From the NCBI RefSeq assembly GCF_003668575.1, contig NZ_RCVZ01000006.1:124001-188000 (forward strand): a stretch of 64,000 bases of DNA, given 5' to 3'. Shown here piece after piece: positions 52,119 through 61,345 of the stretch (positions are counted from its first letter, which is position 1; every line of letters starts with the position of its first letter). The notes under the pieces were generated by a model that worked only from the letters and a program-made list of their open reading frames with translations, was not told the origin of the DNA and did no database searches. Both the position numbers and the translations under genes were made by a program. The stretch is from Falsibacillus albus. Its GTDB lineage: Bacteria; Bacillota; Bacilli; Bacillales; DSM-25281.

Positions 52119-53543
52119 ATGAAAAAAATAATTAAAAATGGGGTAATCGTTACGGCATCAGATACGTATGAGGCAGAAATCTTGATTGAAGATGGTGTAA
52201 TAAAGGCAATCGGGCATGATCTTCAAGCAAATGATGCAGAAGTTGTGGATGCCAAAGGGTGCTATGTATTCCCTGGTGGCATCGATCCCCATACGCACTT
52301 AGACATGCCATTTGGGGGGACTGTGACGAAGGATGATTTTGAAACTGGGACGATTGGAGCTGCATTCGGGGGAACCACTACAGTAATTGATTTCTGCCTC
52401 ACCAATAAAGGTGTGCCGCTGGCGAATGCCATTAATGCATGGCACGCGAAATCCAAGGATAAAGCCGTCATTGATTACGGTTTCCATTTAATGATTGCAG
52501 AAATAACGGAAGATGTATTGAATCAGCTTCCTTCTGTCATCAATGAAGAAGGGATCACCTCTTTTAAAGTATTTATGGCCTATAAAAATGTTTTTCAAGC
52601 AGATGATGCAACTCTTTACCGTACCCTGCTTGCAGCAAAGGAGCTCGGTGCACTCGTCATGGTGCATGCTGAAAATGGAGATGTGATCGATTATTTAACC
52701 ACTAAAGCGTTGGAAGAAGGAAATACCTCCCCTATTTATCATGCGTTGACCAGGCCGCCAGAAGTAGAGGGGGAAGCGACGGGAAGGGCATCACGTCTTA
52801 CAGGTCTCGCTGACTCCCAGTTGTATGTGGTCCATGTTTCGTGTGCGGATGCTGCCGATCGAATCGCCGAAGCAAGGAAAAAAGGATGGAATGTGTGGGG
52901 AGAAACCTGCCCGCAATATTTGGTATTAGATCAATCATACCTGGAAAAACCGGATTTTGAGGGCGCTAAATATGTATGGTCGCCACCATTAAGGGAAAAG
53001 TGGAACCAAGAAAAGCTTTGGACGGCATTGAAAAATGGAGAACTCCAAACGATTGGATCTGATCAATGTTCCTTTGACTTCAAAGGTCAAAAGGATTTAG
53101 GCAAGGATGATTTCACGAAAATTCCAAATGGTGGACCGATCATTGAAGACAGGATGACGATTTTATTTTCGGAAGGTGTTAAAAAGGGACGAATTTCCTT
53201 GAATCAATTTGTTGACTTGACTTCAACCCGTGCAGCGAAGCTTTTCGGGCTATTCCCTCAAAAAGGAACAATCGCTGTTGGAACTGACGCAGATATCGTC
53301 ATATATGATCCAAATGCAGAAAGGACATTATCTGCAGAGACACACCATCTAGCGGTGGATTACAGCGCTTTTGAAGGCATGGAAGTCACTGGTGAACCTG
53401 TTTCCGTCCTATCCAGAGGGGAATATGTCATTAAAGACAAACAATTTGTGGGAAACCCTGGTTCAGGAAAATTCCTGAAACGTTCAAAATTTGGTGAACA
53501 TTCCGCCCAACAAAATAAAGAATTGCACACATCTTCAAATTAA
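52119..53543 (+). CDS. hydA: Dihydropyrimidinase (hydantoinase)
   Basis: A 474-residue amidohydrolase opening dihydrouracil or dihydrothymine to N-carbamoyl-beta-amino acids. GGIDPHTHLDMPFGG binds metal, TSFKVFMAYKN carries the carboxylated Lys, MVHAENGD and LYVVHVSCADAADRI the His ligands, and IGSDQCSFDFKGQKDLGK the catalytic Asp. GAGGAGG lies 9 nt before the ATG at 52119. A hairpin without a T-tract (AGGGCTG/CAGCCCT near 53580-53606) follows. Confidence 0.94.
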   Translation: MKKIIKNGVIVTASDTYEAEILIEDGVIKAIGHDLQANDAEVVDAKGCYVFPGGIDPHTHLDMPFGGTVTKDDFETGTIGAAFGGTTTVIDFCLTNKGVPLANAINAWHAKSKDKAVIDYGFHLMIAEITEDVLNQLPSVINEEGITSFKVFMAYKNVFQADDATLYRTLLAAKELGALVMVHAENGDVIDYLTTKALEEGNTSPIYHALTRPPEVEGEATGRASRLTGLADSQLYVVHVSCADAADRIAEARKKGWNVWGETCPQYLVLDQSYLEKPDFEGAKYVWSPPLREKWNQEKLWTALKNGELQTIGSDQCSFDFKGQKDLGKDDFTKIPNGGPIIEDRMTILFSEGVKKGRISLNQFVDLTSTRAAKLFGLFPQKGTIAVGTDADIVIYDPNAERTLSAETHHLAVDYSAFEGMEVTGEPVSVLSRGEYVIKDKQFVGNPGSGKFLKRSKFGEHSAQQNKELHTSSN

Positions 53544-53678
53544 TAATCATCTCATCACGCTTTTCATAAGGTCAGGATTTGAGGGCTGGATGATTTTCAG
53601 CCCTTGCATTAAATGCTGTAGTTGTTCAGTCAATGAAAATGATTGATTGTTTTTATGCCTAATTAAGGAGTGTTGATG

Positions 53679-55157
53679 ATGAGAAAAAGTTATTTGAAAT
53701 CACCCGATTTATATCCGATTTCTGCAAGCGGAAGAAAGATTACTGCATTAGGTTATTCTTTCATGTGGGTAGGAATGGTCGTTGTTTTGGCCACTTTTGC
53801 AATCGGTGGCGCGGGGGTCATGTCATTGCCTCTCCCAATGGTCCTGCTCGCCACAATAATTGGATCACTTGCAATAGGTATCTTTACTTCATTGACTGCG
53901 GATATAGGAATTGAGCACGGATTATCATTCCCCGTTTACATGAGGGCCCCTTTTGGGACGATTGGAACGCATATCCCCTCAATTGCAAGGGGGATGGCAG
54001 CTTCAATGTGGTTTGGGATCAATACCTACTTTGGTTCGACTGCTATGAACGGAATCTTAAATATTTTATTTGGCTTTGATAATTGGTTTGTATGTTTTTT
54101 GATTTTTGCCATTTTTCAATTGGTCAATACCGCTTTGGGGATAAAAGCAGTGGAAAGGTTCGCCGATTTGGCAGCACCTATCATCATCCTCATTTCTGTC
54201 TGGATGTACAGTTCACTCTCTGATACAGCTGCTGCACAAGGAAGGGATATTTGGAGTTGGGTTGAAAATCCTGTCACCGGCGCTGCTGCATTTTCAGCAT
54301 TCCTGGTGGTGATTTTCAGCAACATGGGATTTTGGGCAACCATTGCGGCTGACATTCCATCCATATCAAGGTTCATGAAGGCGCCAATCAATGAAAAAAA
54401 TTGGTTCAGGCGCAATAAGAGTTCTTTGATTGGCAATTTAGTCGCCCTGCCATTGACCCAAGCGTTCATGGTCGTTATCGGCGGTGTGTCTTACATTGCG
54501 GTTTTAAATTATGATCCTGTTGTAGCATTGCAAAAAGCAGCAACCGGCTTCTTTCTCGGAATTTTGCTTCTGATGATCGTATTGGCGCAGTGGTCAACGA
54601 ATATTGCAGCCAATATCGTCCCGGCTGCGACGATATTTTCAAATGTCGGAGGTCCGAAATTCCCGTTTTGGGCAGGGGTAATCACAGCCGGTATTGTCGG
54701 GATCTTAGTTCAGCCCTGGGAATTGTTTGCAGTCATTATTCCCGTTTTATTATTTGTAGGAGGAATCCTTTCGGCGATCATAGGGATATTGGTCGCAGAT
54801 TACTACTTTATACGGAAGCGTAGAGTGAATGTGCCAGATCTTTACGAAGATCATGGACAGTATCGGTATATGAAGGGAGTAAACCTGGCGGGATTCATTT
54901 CCTGGATCATCGGGGGGACGGCATCATATTTTGTCCCTAATTACTCTTTTGTCGTCGGCTTTGTGATCGGTTCTGCCTGTTACTACGTATTGGCAAAATA
55001 TTGGTGGTTTAAGAAATACGAGCAAGCAGAAATATTGGATCCTAGCGATGAAAAATATCTGGGAATTTCAGTTGGCAGGGAGTGGAGTATAGAGGAATCC
55101 TTAAATGAAGGATTTGTTGGAGAAGTCCCACAGGATGCTACGATAAATTTTGAATAG
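53679..55157 (+). CDS. NCS1-family nucleobase permease (uracil/hydantoin/allantoin type)
   Basis: About 492 residues with twelve hydrophobic helices. LYPISASGRKITALGYSFMW is the typical N-terminal segment of NCS1 (Mhp1/PucI-like) symporters, VYMRAPFGTIGTHIPSIARG (split YMRAPFGTIG) contacts substrate, and ADIPSISRFMKAP lies in the middle. It should import uracil, thymine or their dihydro forms; exact specificity is unknown. Several starts lie together (GTG 53670, TTG 53673, ATG 53676 and 53679); AAGGAG at 53665-53670 favours 53679. Confidence 0.9.
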   Translation: MRKSYLKSPDLYPISASGRKITALGYSFMWVGMVVVLATFAIGGAGVMSLPLPMVLLATIIGSLAIGIFTSLTADIGIEHGLSFPVYMRAPFGTIGTHIPSIARGMAASMWFGINTYFGSTAMNGILNILFGFDNWFVCFLIFAIFQLVNTALGIKAVERFADLAAPIIILISVWMYSSLSDTAAAQGRDIWSWVENPVTGAAAFSAFLVVIFSNMGFWATIAADIPSISRFMKAPINEKNWFRRNKSSLIGNLVALPLTQAFMVVIGGVSYIAVLNYDPVVALQKAATGFFLGILLLMIVLAQWSTNIAANIVPAATIFSNVGGPKFPFWAGVITAGIVGILVQPWELFAVIIPVLLFVGGILSAIIGILVADYYFIRKRRVNVPDLYEDHGQYRYMKGVNLAGFISWIIGGTASYFVPNYSFVVGFVIGSACYYVLAKYWWFKKYEQAEILDPSDEKYLGISVGREWSIEESLNEGFVGEVPQDATINFE

Positions 55158-55175
55158 GAAAAAGGGGGGGAATCG

Positions 55176-55382
55176 ATGTCGGATCATCAGGAGTTCTTGG
55201 CTGAAAGGGATCATATTGATGTTTTGATCGATCAAGGGTATAAGATCAAGAGTGTCCAAGAAAATCTTAGTGGTGCTTTCGTTGCATTTGAAAATAAAAA
55301 TAAAGACACGAAAACTCTTCATGTGAAAACTGCAAATGGAAGGAAATATTTTTCTAATATCATTGTATTAAAGAACAATTGA
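55176..55382 (+). CDS. Small hypothetical protein in the pyrimidine locus
   Basis: A 68-residue soluble protein (MSDHQEFLAERDHIDVLIDQ at the start, ending FSNIIVLKNN) with predicted alternating helix and strands and no Cys. I recognise no family. The strong AAAAAGGGGGGGAATCG site and its position 18 bp after the permease suggest a real, co-transcribed gene. The 111 bp to pucR hold a GCGGCC/GGCCGC inverted repeat. Confidence 0.65.
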   Translation: MSDHQEFLAERDHIDVLIDQGYKIKSVQENLSGAFVAFENKNKDTKTLHVKTANGRKYFSNIIVLKNN

Positions 55383-55493
55383 TCCAATCAGCATGATGGC
55401 GGCCGGATGCGTGAAAGGTGAATGAGTGATAAAGGTGTTCATTTTCAAAGCAGATGGCCGCTTTAATGAATTTTCTTTTAAGGGTGTGACAAG

Positions 55494-57119
55494 TTGAAAA
55501 AACATGCACAACTGACCATTGATGGAATTCTTGACCGCAAGCACTTTGAATCTGCAGAAATCATCGCAGGACATAACGGAACCTCAAGAATAATAAAATG
55601 GGTTCATGTTGTCGAAGTGACAAAAATCAAAAACCTATTAAAGGGAAATGAACTGATCTTATCAACTGGCGTTGCTTGGAAAGACCGCCCGGCCACATTT
55701 TTATCAATGGTGAATCAATTGATTGAATGTAACGCAGCTGGTATTTGTTTGGAAATCGGAACATATATGGACGTAATTCCCGAAGATGTCATACGGCTGG
55801 CAGACGAAAAACAATTTCCGATTATTGTATTTAACCAGGAAGTTCCATTTGTGGAAATCACTCAAGATTTACATACCAACTTGATAAATCAACAATATAT
55901 GATGATTTCAGAGCTTGAGCATTATTCACAGTCACTGAATAAGCAGCTGTTAAATATATCTTCATATAAGGATATATTGAAGTTTTTACATGAGGAGCTT
56001 GGCGTACAAGTAATATTTTCTTTTAAGGAGCAGGAGCCTTGTTTTGTCCCACCAGTCGTCAAGTCCCAACAAGCAAAATGGAGAGAGGCAAGGGAACAAA
56101 AAAATGAGGAACCATTCAAGAACGAGCATCTCATCACCTCGCCTATTTACTTGTTCGATCAAGAATATGCAGAGTTGACGATCTATGACCCTGAACACTC
56201 GTTGAATGAATTTGAAACATTGATATTAGATCGAACATCCACCGCTCTTGCACATCATCTATTAAGACATTTGTATGTTGAAGAAAAAAAACGAGTGGAA
56301 GAATCGAAATGGATTGACGCATGGCTGGCAGGTGAACGAAGGAAAGAGGATATTTTTGAATATTTATCTGAACTTGATATTCAGCATAACTCCCATGGGG
56401 CGGTCGTTTGCATCTTCAAACTGGATTGTTTAAGAAAAAATAATGAAATAGACATGACGTATTATAAGCTTCAATTCCGTTCTTTTTTTCAGCAGCAAGG
56501 ATTTCAAGCATTTATAACAGAGAAAAATAATATGATGATTTTCATATTATTGAACAAACGTTCCAAAAAGACTTGGAAATCCCGTCTTAGCATCGTCGTA
56601 AATCGCATGAACGAATCCGATTTGATAAAACGAAAAAATTTGGCGAGGTCCACATGCGGCATCGGCAAATATGTGGAGGATCTTGAGAAGGTATCGCAAA
56701 GCTTTCATTGTGCTGAGGAAACCATCCGCATACAGGATAAAGTTTCGGGATGCAGCTCGTACTTTTATGAAGATCTGCATTTATATCGAATCATCGCAAA
56801 ATGCAGGAAGCACATTGATTTAGATGAGTATATTTCTGAATATTTATCTCCAGTCATTAAATATGACGAAAACTACAATGGGAAATTATTGGAGACTCTC
56901 AAGGTTTATCTTTCCTGCAATGGATCTAAGAAAGAAACAGCCAAGAAATTGTACGTTGTACGACAGACACTCTACCATCGTTTATCCAAATTGGAACAGC
57001 TTCTTGGCGATGATTTCATGGAGCCTGGCAAACGTTTGGCCATCGAATTCATGATCATGTCCCATGAATTCATTACAATGAATTCGCAGTTATCTTCAAA
57101 AGGGGCGGCGCAATCCTGA
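55494..57119 (+). CDS. PucR-family transcriptional regulator
   Basis: A 541-residue regulator with an N-terminal PucR domain (LTIDGILDRKHFESAEIIAG, then LLKGNELILSTGVAWKD), a central region with GGDEF-like GAF/CdaR features, and a C-terminal PucR helix-turn-helix (LLETLKVYLSCNGSKKETAK, then LYVVRQTLYHRLSKLEQLLG). Such proteins activate purine or other nucleobase catabolism in response to a pathway metabolite. Its position inside the locus suggests it controls pyrimidine degradation. It starts with TTG after AAGGGTGTG. Confidence 0.88.
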   Translation: MKKHAQLTIDGILDRKHFESAEIIAGHNGTSRIIKWVHVVEVTKIKNLLKGNELILSTGVAWKDRPATFLSMVNQLIECNAAGICLEIGTYMDVIPEDVIRLADEKQFPIIVFNQEVPFVEITQDLHTNLINQQYMMISELEHYSQSLNKQLLNISSYKDILKFLHEELGVQVIFSFKEQEPCFVPPVVKSQQAKWREAREQKNEEPFKNEHLITSPIYLFDQEYAELTIYDPEHSLNEFETLILDRTSTALAHHLLRHLYVEEKKRVEESKWIDAWLAGERRKEDIFEYLSELDIQHNSHGAVVCIFKLDCLRKNNEIDMTYYKLQFRSFFQQQGFQAFITEKNNMMIFILLNKRSKKTWKSRLSIVVNRMNESDLIKRKNLARSTCGIGKYVEDLEKVSQSFHCAEETIRIQDKVSGCSSYFYEDLHLYRIIAKCRKHIDLDEYISEYLSPVIKYDENYNGKLLETLKVYLSCNGSKKETAKKLYVVRQTLYHRLSKLEQLLGDDFMEPGKRLAIEFMIMSHEFITMNSQLSSKGAAQS

Positions 57120-57243
57120 TTGAGCTTTGCTTGCAAAATGTTCTGTACCTAAGAAGTCTTATTTAACATTGTGTCTAATGTTTGTAAAACATGGATGAGA
57201 GATAATGGAATTACAGAAATATAAATAATGGGAGGGCTTTTCT

Positions 57244-58710
57244 ATGGCATTGCTAAAAAATGAAACAACAATTCTTAAAAACTTTGTAAATGGAAAATGG
57301 GTCGATTCAACAGCACTTGAAGCATCTGAAGTCATCAATCCTGCAACTGGTCAGCTTTTGGCAAAGGTTCCTATTTCTACGAAAGAGGATTTGGAAGAAG
57401 CTGTATCATCCGCAAAGGCTGCATTCACAAAATGGAAAGCGATACCTGTTCCAAAAAGGGCAAGAATCTTATTCAAATACCATACTTTGCTCACTGAACA
57501 CCATGAAGAGCTGGCGAAGCTCATTGTTGAGGAAAATGGGAAGGCATACAAAGAAGCATTTGGAGAAGTTCAGCGTGGAATCGAATGTGTTGAATTTGCC
57601 TGCGGTGCTCCCACTTTAATGATGGGGGAATCTTTATCCGGGATTGCAGAAGAAATCGATTCGGAAATGTTCCGTTTTCCTCTTGGGGTCGTTGGAGGGA
57701 TCACTCCATTCAATTTCCCGATGATGGTGCCTCTATGGATGTTCCCATTGGCCATTGCATGCGGTAATACATTTGTCCTCAAACCTTCTGAACGGACCCC
57801 GATTTTGGCAAATAAATTAGCCGAATTATTCACCCAGGCAGGCGCGCCTTCAGGAGTTCTAAATATTGTCCATGGTGCACATGATGTAGTGAATGGGCTG
57901 ATTGAACATCGAGATGTTGCAGCCGTTTCATTTGTCGGTTCACAGCCGGTGGCCAAATATGTATATGAACGAGCCGCTGCCAATGGAAAAAGGGTTCAGG
58001 CTCTGTCCGGGGCGAAAAACCATCATATCGTGATGGAAGATGCGGACATGGCAAAAGCCGTACAGCATATCATCAGCTCCACATTCGGCAGTGCCGGCCA
58101 GCGCTGCATGGCCTGCAGTGCAGTCGTCGTAGTCGGGGATAACGAAAAGTTTGTAGAGGAGTTAAAAAAGAAAGCAGATGAATTGGTCATGGGAAATGGT
58201 ATGGATGAAGAAGTATTATTAACCCCTGTCATTCGCAAGGAGCATCGTGAAAAGGTTCTTGGCTACATTCAAAAGGGATTGGAAGAAGGGGCTTCCCTGA
58301 TTCGTGACGGGCGGCATGATATGGACGATAATACTGAAGGCAGCTTCCTTGGGGCGACAATATTTGATCATGTCACACCGGAAATGACGATCGCCCGCGA
58401 GGAGCTATTTGCACCTGTGTTAAGCCTATTAAGAGCAAAGGATCTTGATGAGGGGCTCGAATATATCCGTAAGTCAAGATTTGGGAATGGAGCAACGATC
58501 TATACAAAGGATGCAAGTGCTGTCCGGAAATTCCGGGAAGAAGCGGATGCAGGCATGTTGGGAGTGAATGTGGGAGTACCTGCGACGATGGCATTTTTCC
58601 CATTCTCAGGCTGGAAGGATTCATTCTATGGTGATTTACATGTCAATGGCAAAGACGGCGTTAACTTTTATACAAAGAAAAAAATGATTACTTCCCGATT
58701 TGATTATTAA
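57244..58710 (+). CDS. mmsA: CoA-acylating (methyl)malonate-semialdehyde dehydrogenase
   Basis: A 488-residue aldehyde dehydrogenase of the MmsA/IolA type. GGITPFNFPMMVPLWMFPLA is the family's coenzyme-binding signature, FVGSQPVAKYVYERAA the nucleotide loop, and GSAGQRCMACSAVVVVG contains the catalytic Cys. It converts malonate semialdehyde to acetyl-CoA and methylmalonate semialdehyde to propionyl-CoA with loss of CO2. With the aminotransferase after it, it completes catabolism of beta-alanine and beta-aminoisobutyrate. GGGAGGGC precedes the ATG. Confidence 0.93.
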   Translation: MALLKNETTILKNFVNGKWVDSTALEASEVINPATGQLLAKVPISTKEDLEEAVSSAKAAFTKWKAIPVPKRARILFKYHTLLTEHHEELAKLIVEENGKAYKEAFGEVQRGIECVEFACGAPTLMMGESLSGIAEEIDSEMFRFPLGVVGGITPFNFPMMVPLWMFPLAIACGNTFVLKPSERTPILANKLAELFTQAGAPSGVLNIVHGAHDVVNGLIEHRDVAAVSFVGSQPVAKYVYERAAANGKRVQALSGAKNHHIVMEDADMAKAVQHIISSTFGSAGQRCMACSAVVVVGDNEKFVEELKKKADELVMGNGMDEEVLLTPVIRKEHREKVLGYIQKGLEEGASLIRDGRHDMDDNTEGSFLGATIFDHVTPEMTIAREELFAPVLSLLRAKDLDEGLEYIRKSRFGNGATIYTKDASAVRKFREEADAGMLGVNVGVPATMAFFPFSGWKDSFYGDLHVNGKDGVNFYTKKKMITSRFDY

Positions 58711-58745
58711 TTTCAGATCTTCTATTTAGAAGTGGAGGGGTAAAA

Positions 58746-60101
58746 ATGGTTAAAGCAGGTCAATCACAAAGTACGTTGCATGCACAGGACGAAAAGTATA
58801 TTTGGCACTCCATGAAGCCGTACAATCCAGATGGCACCATGGTGGTGACCAAAGCTGAAGGCTCATGGATCTCCGATTCCGAGGGGAATCGGTTTCTTGA
58901 CGCGATGGCAGGATTGTGGTGTGTGAATGTTGGATACGGCCGGGAGGAGCTGGCACAGGCAGCGTATGAGCAGCTGAAGGATGTCGCTTACTTCCCTTTG
59001 ACCCAAAGCCATGTTCCCGCGATTAAATTGGCGGAAAAATTGAATGAGCTATTAGAAGATGATTATGTCATTTTCTTTTCGAACAGTGGATCTGAGGCGA
59101 ATGAAACAGCCTTCAAGATTGCCAGGCAGTATCATCAGCAAAAGGGAGACCAGAACCGATATAAAATAGTTTCCCGATACCGCGCCTACCATGGGAATTC
59201 GATGGGGGCACTTGCAGCTACAGGCCAAGCTCAAAGAAAATATAAATATGAACCGCTCGCCCCTGGATTTGTACACGTCGCACCTCCAGATGCATATCGC
59301 GACGAAGATACTGGGAAAGAGGCACATGAACTGACTGCTGTCAAAGAGATTGACCGGGTAATGACCTGGGAATTAAGTGAAACGATCGCGGCGATGATCA
59401 TGGAGCCAATCATAACAGGCGGCGGAATTCTCGTCCCTCATGATGACTATATGAAAGCAGCCAAGGAAGTTTGTGAAAAACACGGAGCGCTGCTGATTGT
59501 CGACGAAGTGATCTGTGGATTCGGTCGTACAGGAAAAGCATTCGGTTTCATGAATTATGGGGTTAAGCCGGACATCATCACCATGGCAAAAGGTATTACA
59601 AGTGCTTATTTGCCTTTGTCTGCCACTGCTGTAAAGCGTGAAATCTACGAAGCGTTCAAAGGCTCAGAGGAATATGACTATTTGCGCCACATTAACACGT
59701 TCGGAGGCAACCCGGCAGCCTGTGCACTGGCTTTGAAAAATATTGAAATCATGGAAAGAGAACAATTGTTTCAACGTTCGGCAGAGTTGGGGGACAAATT
59801 GAAAAGTGATTTGAAGGCACATCTGCAAGACCATCCGCTAGTCGGTGATATCAGGGGCAAAGGCTTGCTCGTCGGCATCGAATTGGTCAAGGATAAAAAG
59901 ACGAAAGAACCGCTTGGGGTCGGAAAAGTGAATGAAATCATCAATTTCTGCAAAAAAGAGAAATTGATCATCGGAAAAAATGGGGCGACCGTTGCCGGTT
60001 ATAACAATGTACTTACGCTATCCCCTCCATTGAATATTGAAATCGAAGACCTGGACTACATTGTCCAAACAATCAATCGAGCTTTTGAACAAGTTAAATA
60101 A
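58746..60101 (+). CDS. Class III aminotransferase, probable beta-alanine (omega-amino acid) transaminase
   Basis: A 451-residue PLP enzyme. FFSNSGSEANETAFKIARQY binds the cofactor phosphate, VDEVICGFGRTGKAFGFMNY carries the PLP-ring Asp, and ITMAKGITSAYLPLSA contains the Schiff-base Lys. Class III enzymes include beta-alanine:pyruvate and GABA transaminases; the pathway context favours beta-alanine and beta-aminoisobutyrate. It lies 35 bp after mmsA and is followed by the operon terminator. Confidence 0.9.
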   Translation: MVKAGQSQSTLHAQDEKYIWHSMKPYNPDGTMVVTKAEGSWISDSEGNRFLDAMAGLWCVNVGYGREELAQAAYEQLKDVAYFPLTQSHVPAIKLAEKLNELLEDDYVIFFSNSGSEANETAFKIARQYHQQKGDQNRYKIVSRYRAYHGNSMGALAATGQAQRKYKYEPLAPGFVHVAPPDAYRDEDTGKEAHELTAVKEIDRVMTWELSETIAAMIMEPIITGGGILVPHDDYMKAAKEVCEKHGALLIVDEVICGFGRTGKAFGFMNYGVKPDIITMAKGITSAYLPLSATAVKREIYEAFKGSEEYDYLRHINTFGGNPAACALALKNIEIMEREQLFQRSAELGDKLKSDLKAHLQDHPLVGDIRGKGLLVGIELVKDKKTKEPLGVGKVNEIINFCKKEKLIIGKNGATVAGYNNVLTLSPPLNIEIEDLDYIVQTINRAFEQVK

Positions 60102-60122
60102 GCGAGAGTATGCCTCTCGTCA

Positions 60123-60172
60123 CAGACTGTAAATATACTCAAGGAATTTTGAGTGTGTTTACAGTCTTTTTA
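60123..60172 (+). terminator. Rho-independent terminator of the pyrimidine locus
   Basis: AGACTGTAAA (60124-60133) pairs with TTTACAGTCT (60158-60167), with an inner ACTCAA/TTGAGT stem, then a T-run. Confidence 0.92.
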
Positions 60173-60216
60173 ATAATTGGCTATGTTAAAGCTTGGGTTG
60201 ATATATTGCCGTTTTC

Positions 60217-60391
60217 AGCTGTTGATTGGAGGGCAAGTCGAAGACTCCGGCGGGAAAATCGGGGTCGGTGATACTCCGGTGGCGATAGCCGGATGTTCGA
60301 TTGAGTTCGGCACGTCCGGTGCCAACATCGAACGACCTCACTTCCTGTGAGGCCCGCAGAAAGCGAAGACTTGCACGAAAATCAACAGCTG
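60217..60391. repeat. Dispersed palindromic repeat (copy 5, best preserved)
   Basis: CAGCTGTTGATT (60217-60228) and AATCAACAGCTG (60380-60391) are a perfect 12-bp inverted repeat. Inner arms are GGCAAGTCGAAGACTCCGG and AGCGAAGACTTGCACG. The outer GGCTATGTTAAAG (60179) and GGTTTAACAGAG (60392) repeat the arms seen near 20350 and 20574. It occupies most of the 561-bp gap before the sigma factor gene; the remaining 260 bp (60392-60650) are AT-rich with no gene seen. Confidence 0.85.
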
Positions 60392-60662
60392 GGTTTAACA
60401 GAGACTTATCATTAAGAATAGTTTTTTTATGGTGATACGACATTGCTGCTCTTGTTCTGCGTTAAGTTGATTGGAACAGAAGCCTTGCATTCCATCACTC
60501 TGAAGCGGGGAGTGTAGGATCATTATTAAAAATATCATATATAGAAGAAAGTACTAAAAAATGGAGAGTCAATAATGTAATGGAATAAAATAAATTTACA
60601 TAGCCATAACTTTTTGAAGCATTCATTCGTTAAATGTATAGAGGTAAAAAGGAGTGATCACT

Positions 60663-61325
60663 TTGAATACCCATAAACACAATCAAGCACCATCCGGACT
60701 GCTTGAATTCTATCCAGCATTGAAGCGATATTGCAAATCGTTGACCAAAAATGCTTGGGACGCCGAGGATCTTGCCCAGGAAACAGTCTTAAAGGTATTT
60801 AAAAAATATATTGCAGGAGCTTCATCTCAACAATCCCTGATAACACAAGCGCTCTTGAACAAAGTGGCTAAAAATCAATGGATCGATCAACTGAAATCAA
60901 AAGAGGAACAAAAATGTGAATTGGTGAAAGAACCTTCCTATGAACCGTTTAAGCATATGGCAGACCTTCATTCTGCTATAGAAGATTTATTGAAGCATTT
61001 TACAGAACAGCAAGTACTGGCTTTTGTACTCAAGGAAGTTTTTCAACATAGCCAGCAAGAAATTTCTGCGTGGCTATCCATCTCGGAGGGTGCGGTGAAA
61101 GGGACGTTGTTTAGAATCCGCACAAGGCTGAGGACATCGAATTTGGAAAAGCTGAAAAAGGAAGATCCTTATTCCCAAGAATTATTGGAGATCATTTATG
61201 AAGCGGTCATTGAACAATCATCCGAAAAAATAATGAAATATATCACCTTAAATCCGGTATTGCGTCAGAAAGCTTATGATAAAGGAGTACCTGACTGTCC
61301 TAGTTGTTCAATGTCCGCTGCCTAA
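60663..61325 (+). CDS. ECF-like sigma-70 family RNA polymerase sigma factor
   Basis: A 220-residue sigma factor. Region 2 includes [20 protein letters not shown], and region 4 includes [20 protein letters not shown] (helix-turn-helix). A 60-residue C-terminal extension follows and ends in [11 protein letters not shown]: a CPxC pair and a small-residue tail. No anti-sigma gene is adjacent; instead clpP follows by 20 bp. TTG at 60663 is 9 nt from AAGGAG, and the GTG at 60654 abuts it. The regulon is unknown. Confidence 0.88.
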   Translation: MNTHKHNQAPSGLLEFYPALKRYCKSLTKNAWDAEDLAQETVLKVFKKYIAGASSQQSLITQALLNKVAKNQWIDQLKSKEEQKCELVKEPSYEPFKHMADLHSAIEDLLKHFTEQQVLAFVLKEVFQHSQQEISAWLSISEGAVKGTLFRIRTRLRTSNLEKLKKEDPYSQELLEIIYEAVIEQSSEKIMKYITLNPVLRQKAYDKGVPDCPSCSMSAA

Positions 61326-61345
61326 TAAAAAGGAGCGAAAGACAA

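Noticed and set aside
53579-53606. Terminator after the dihydropyrimidinase gene
   Set aside because: AGGGCTG/CAGCCCT forms a hairpin but no T-tract follows, so a true terminator splitting the pyrimidine locus is not supported.
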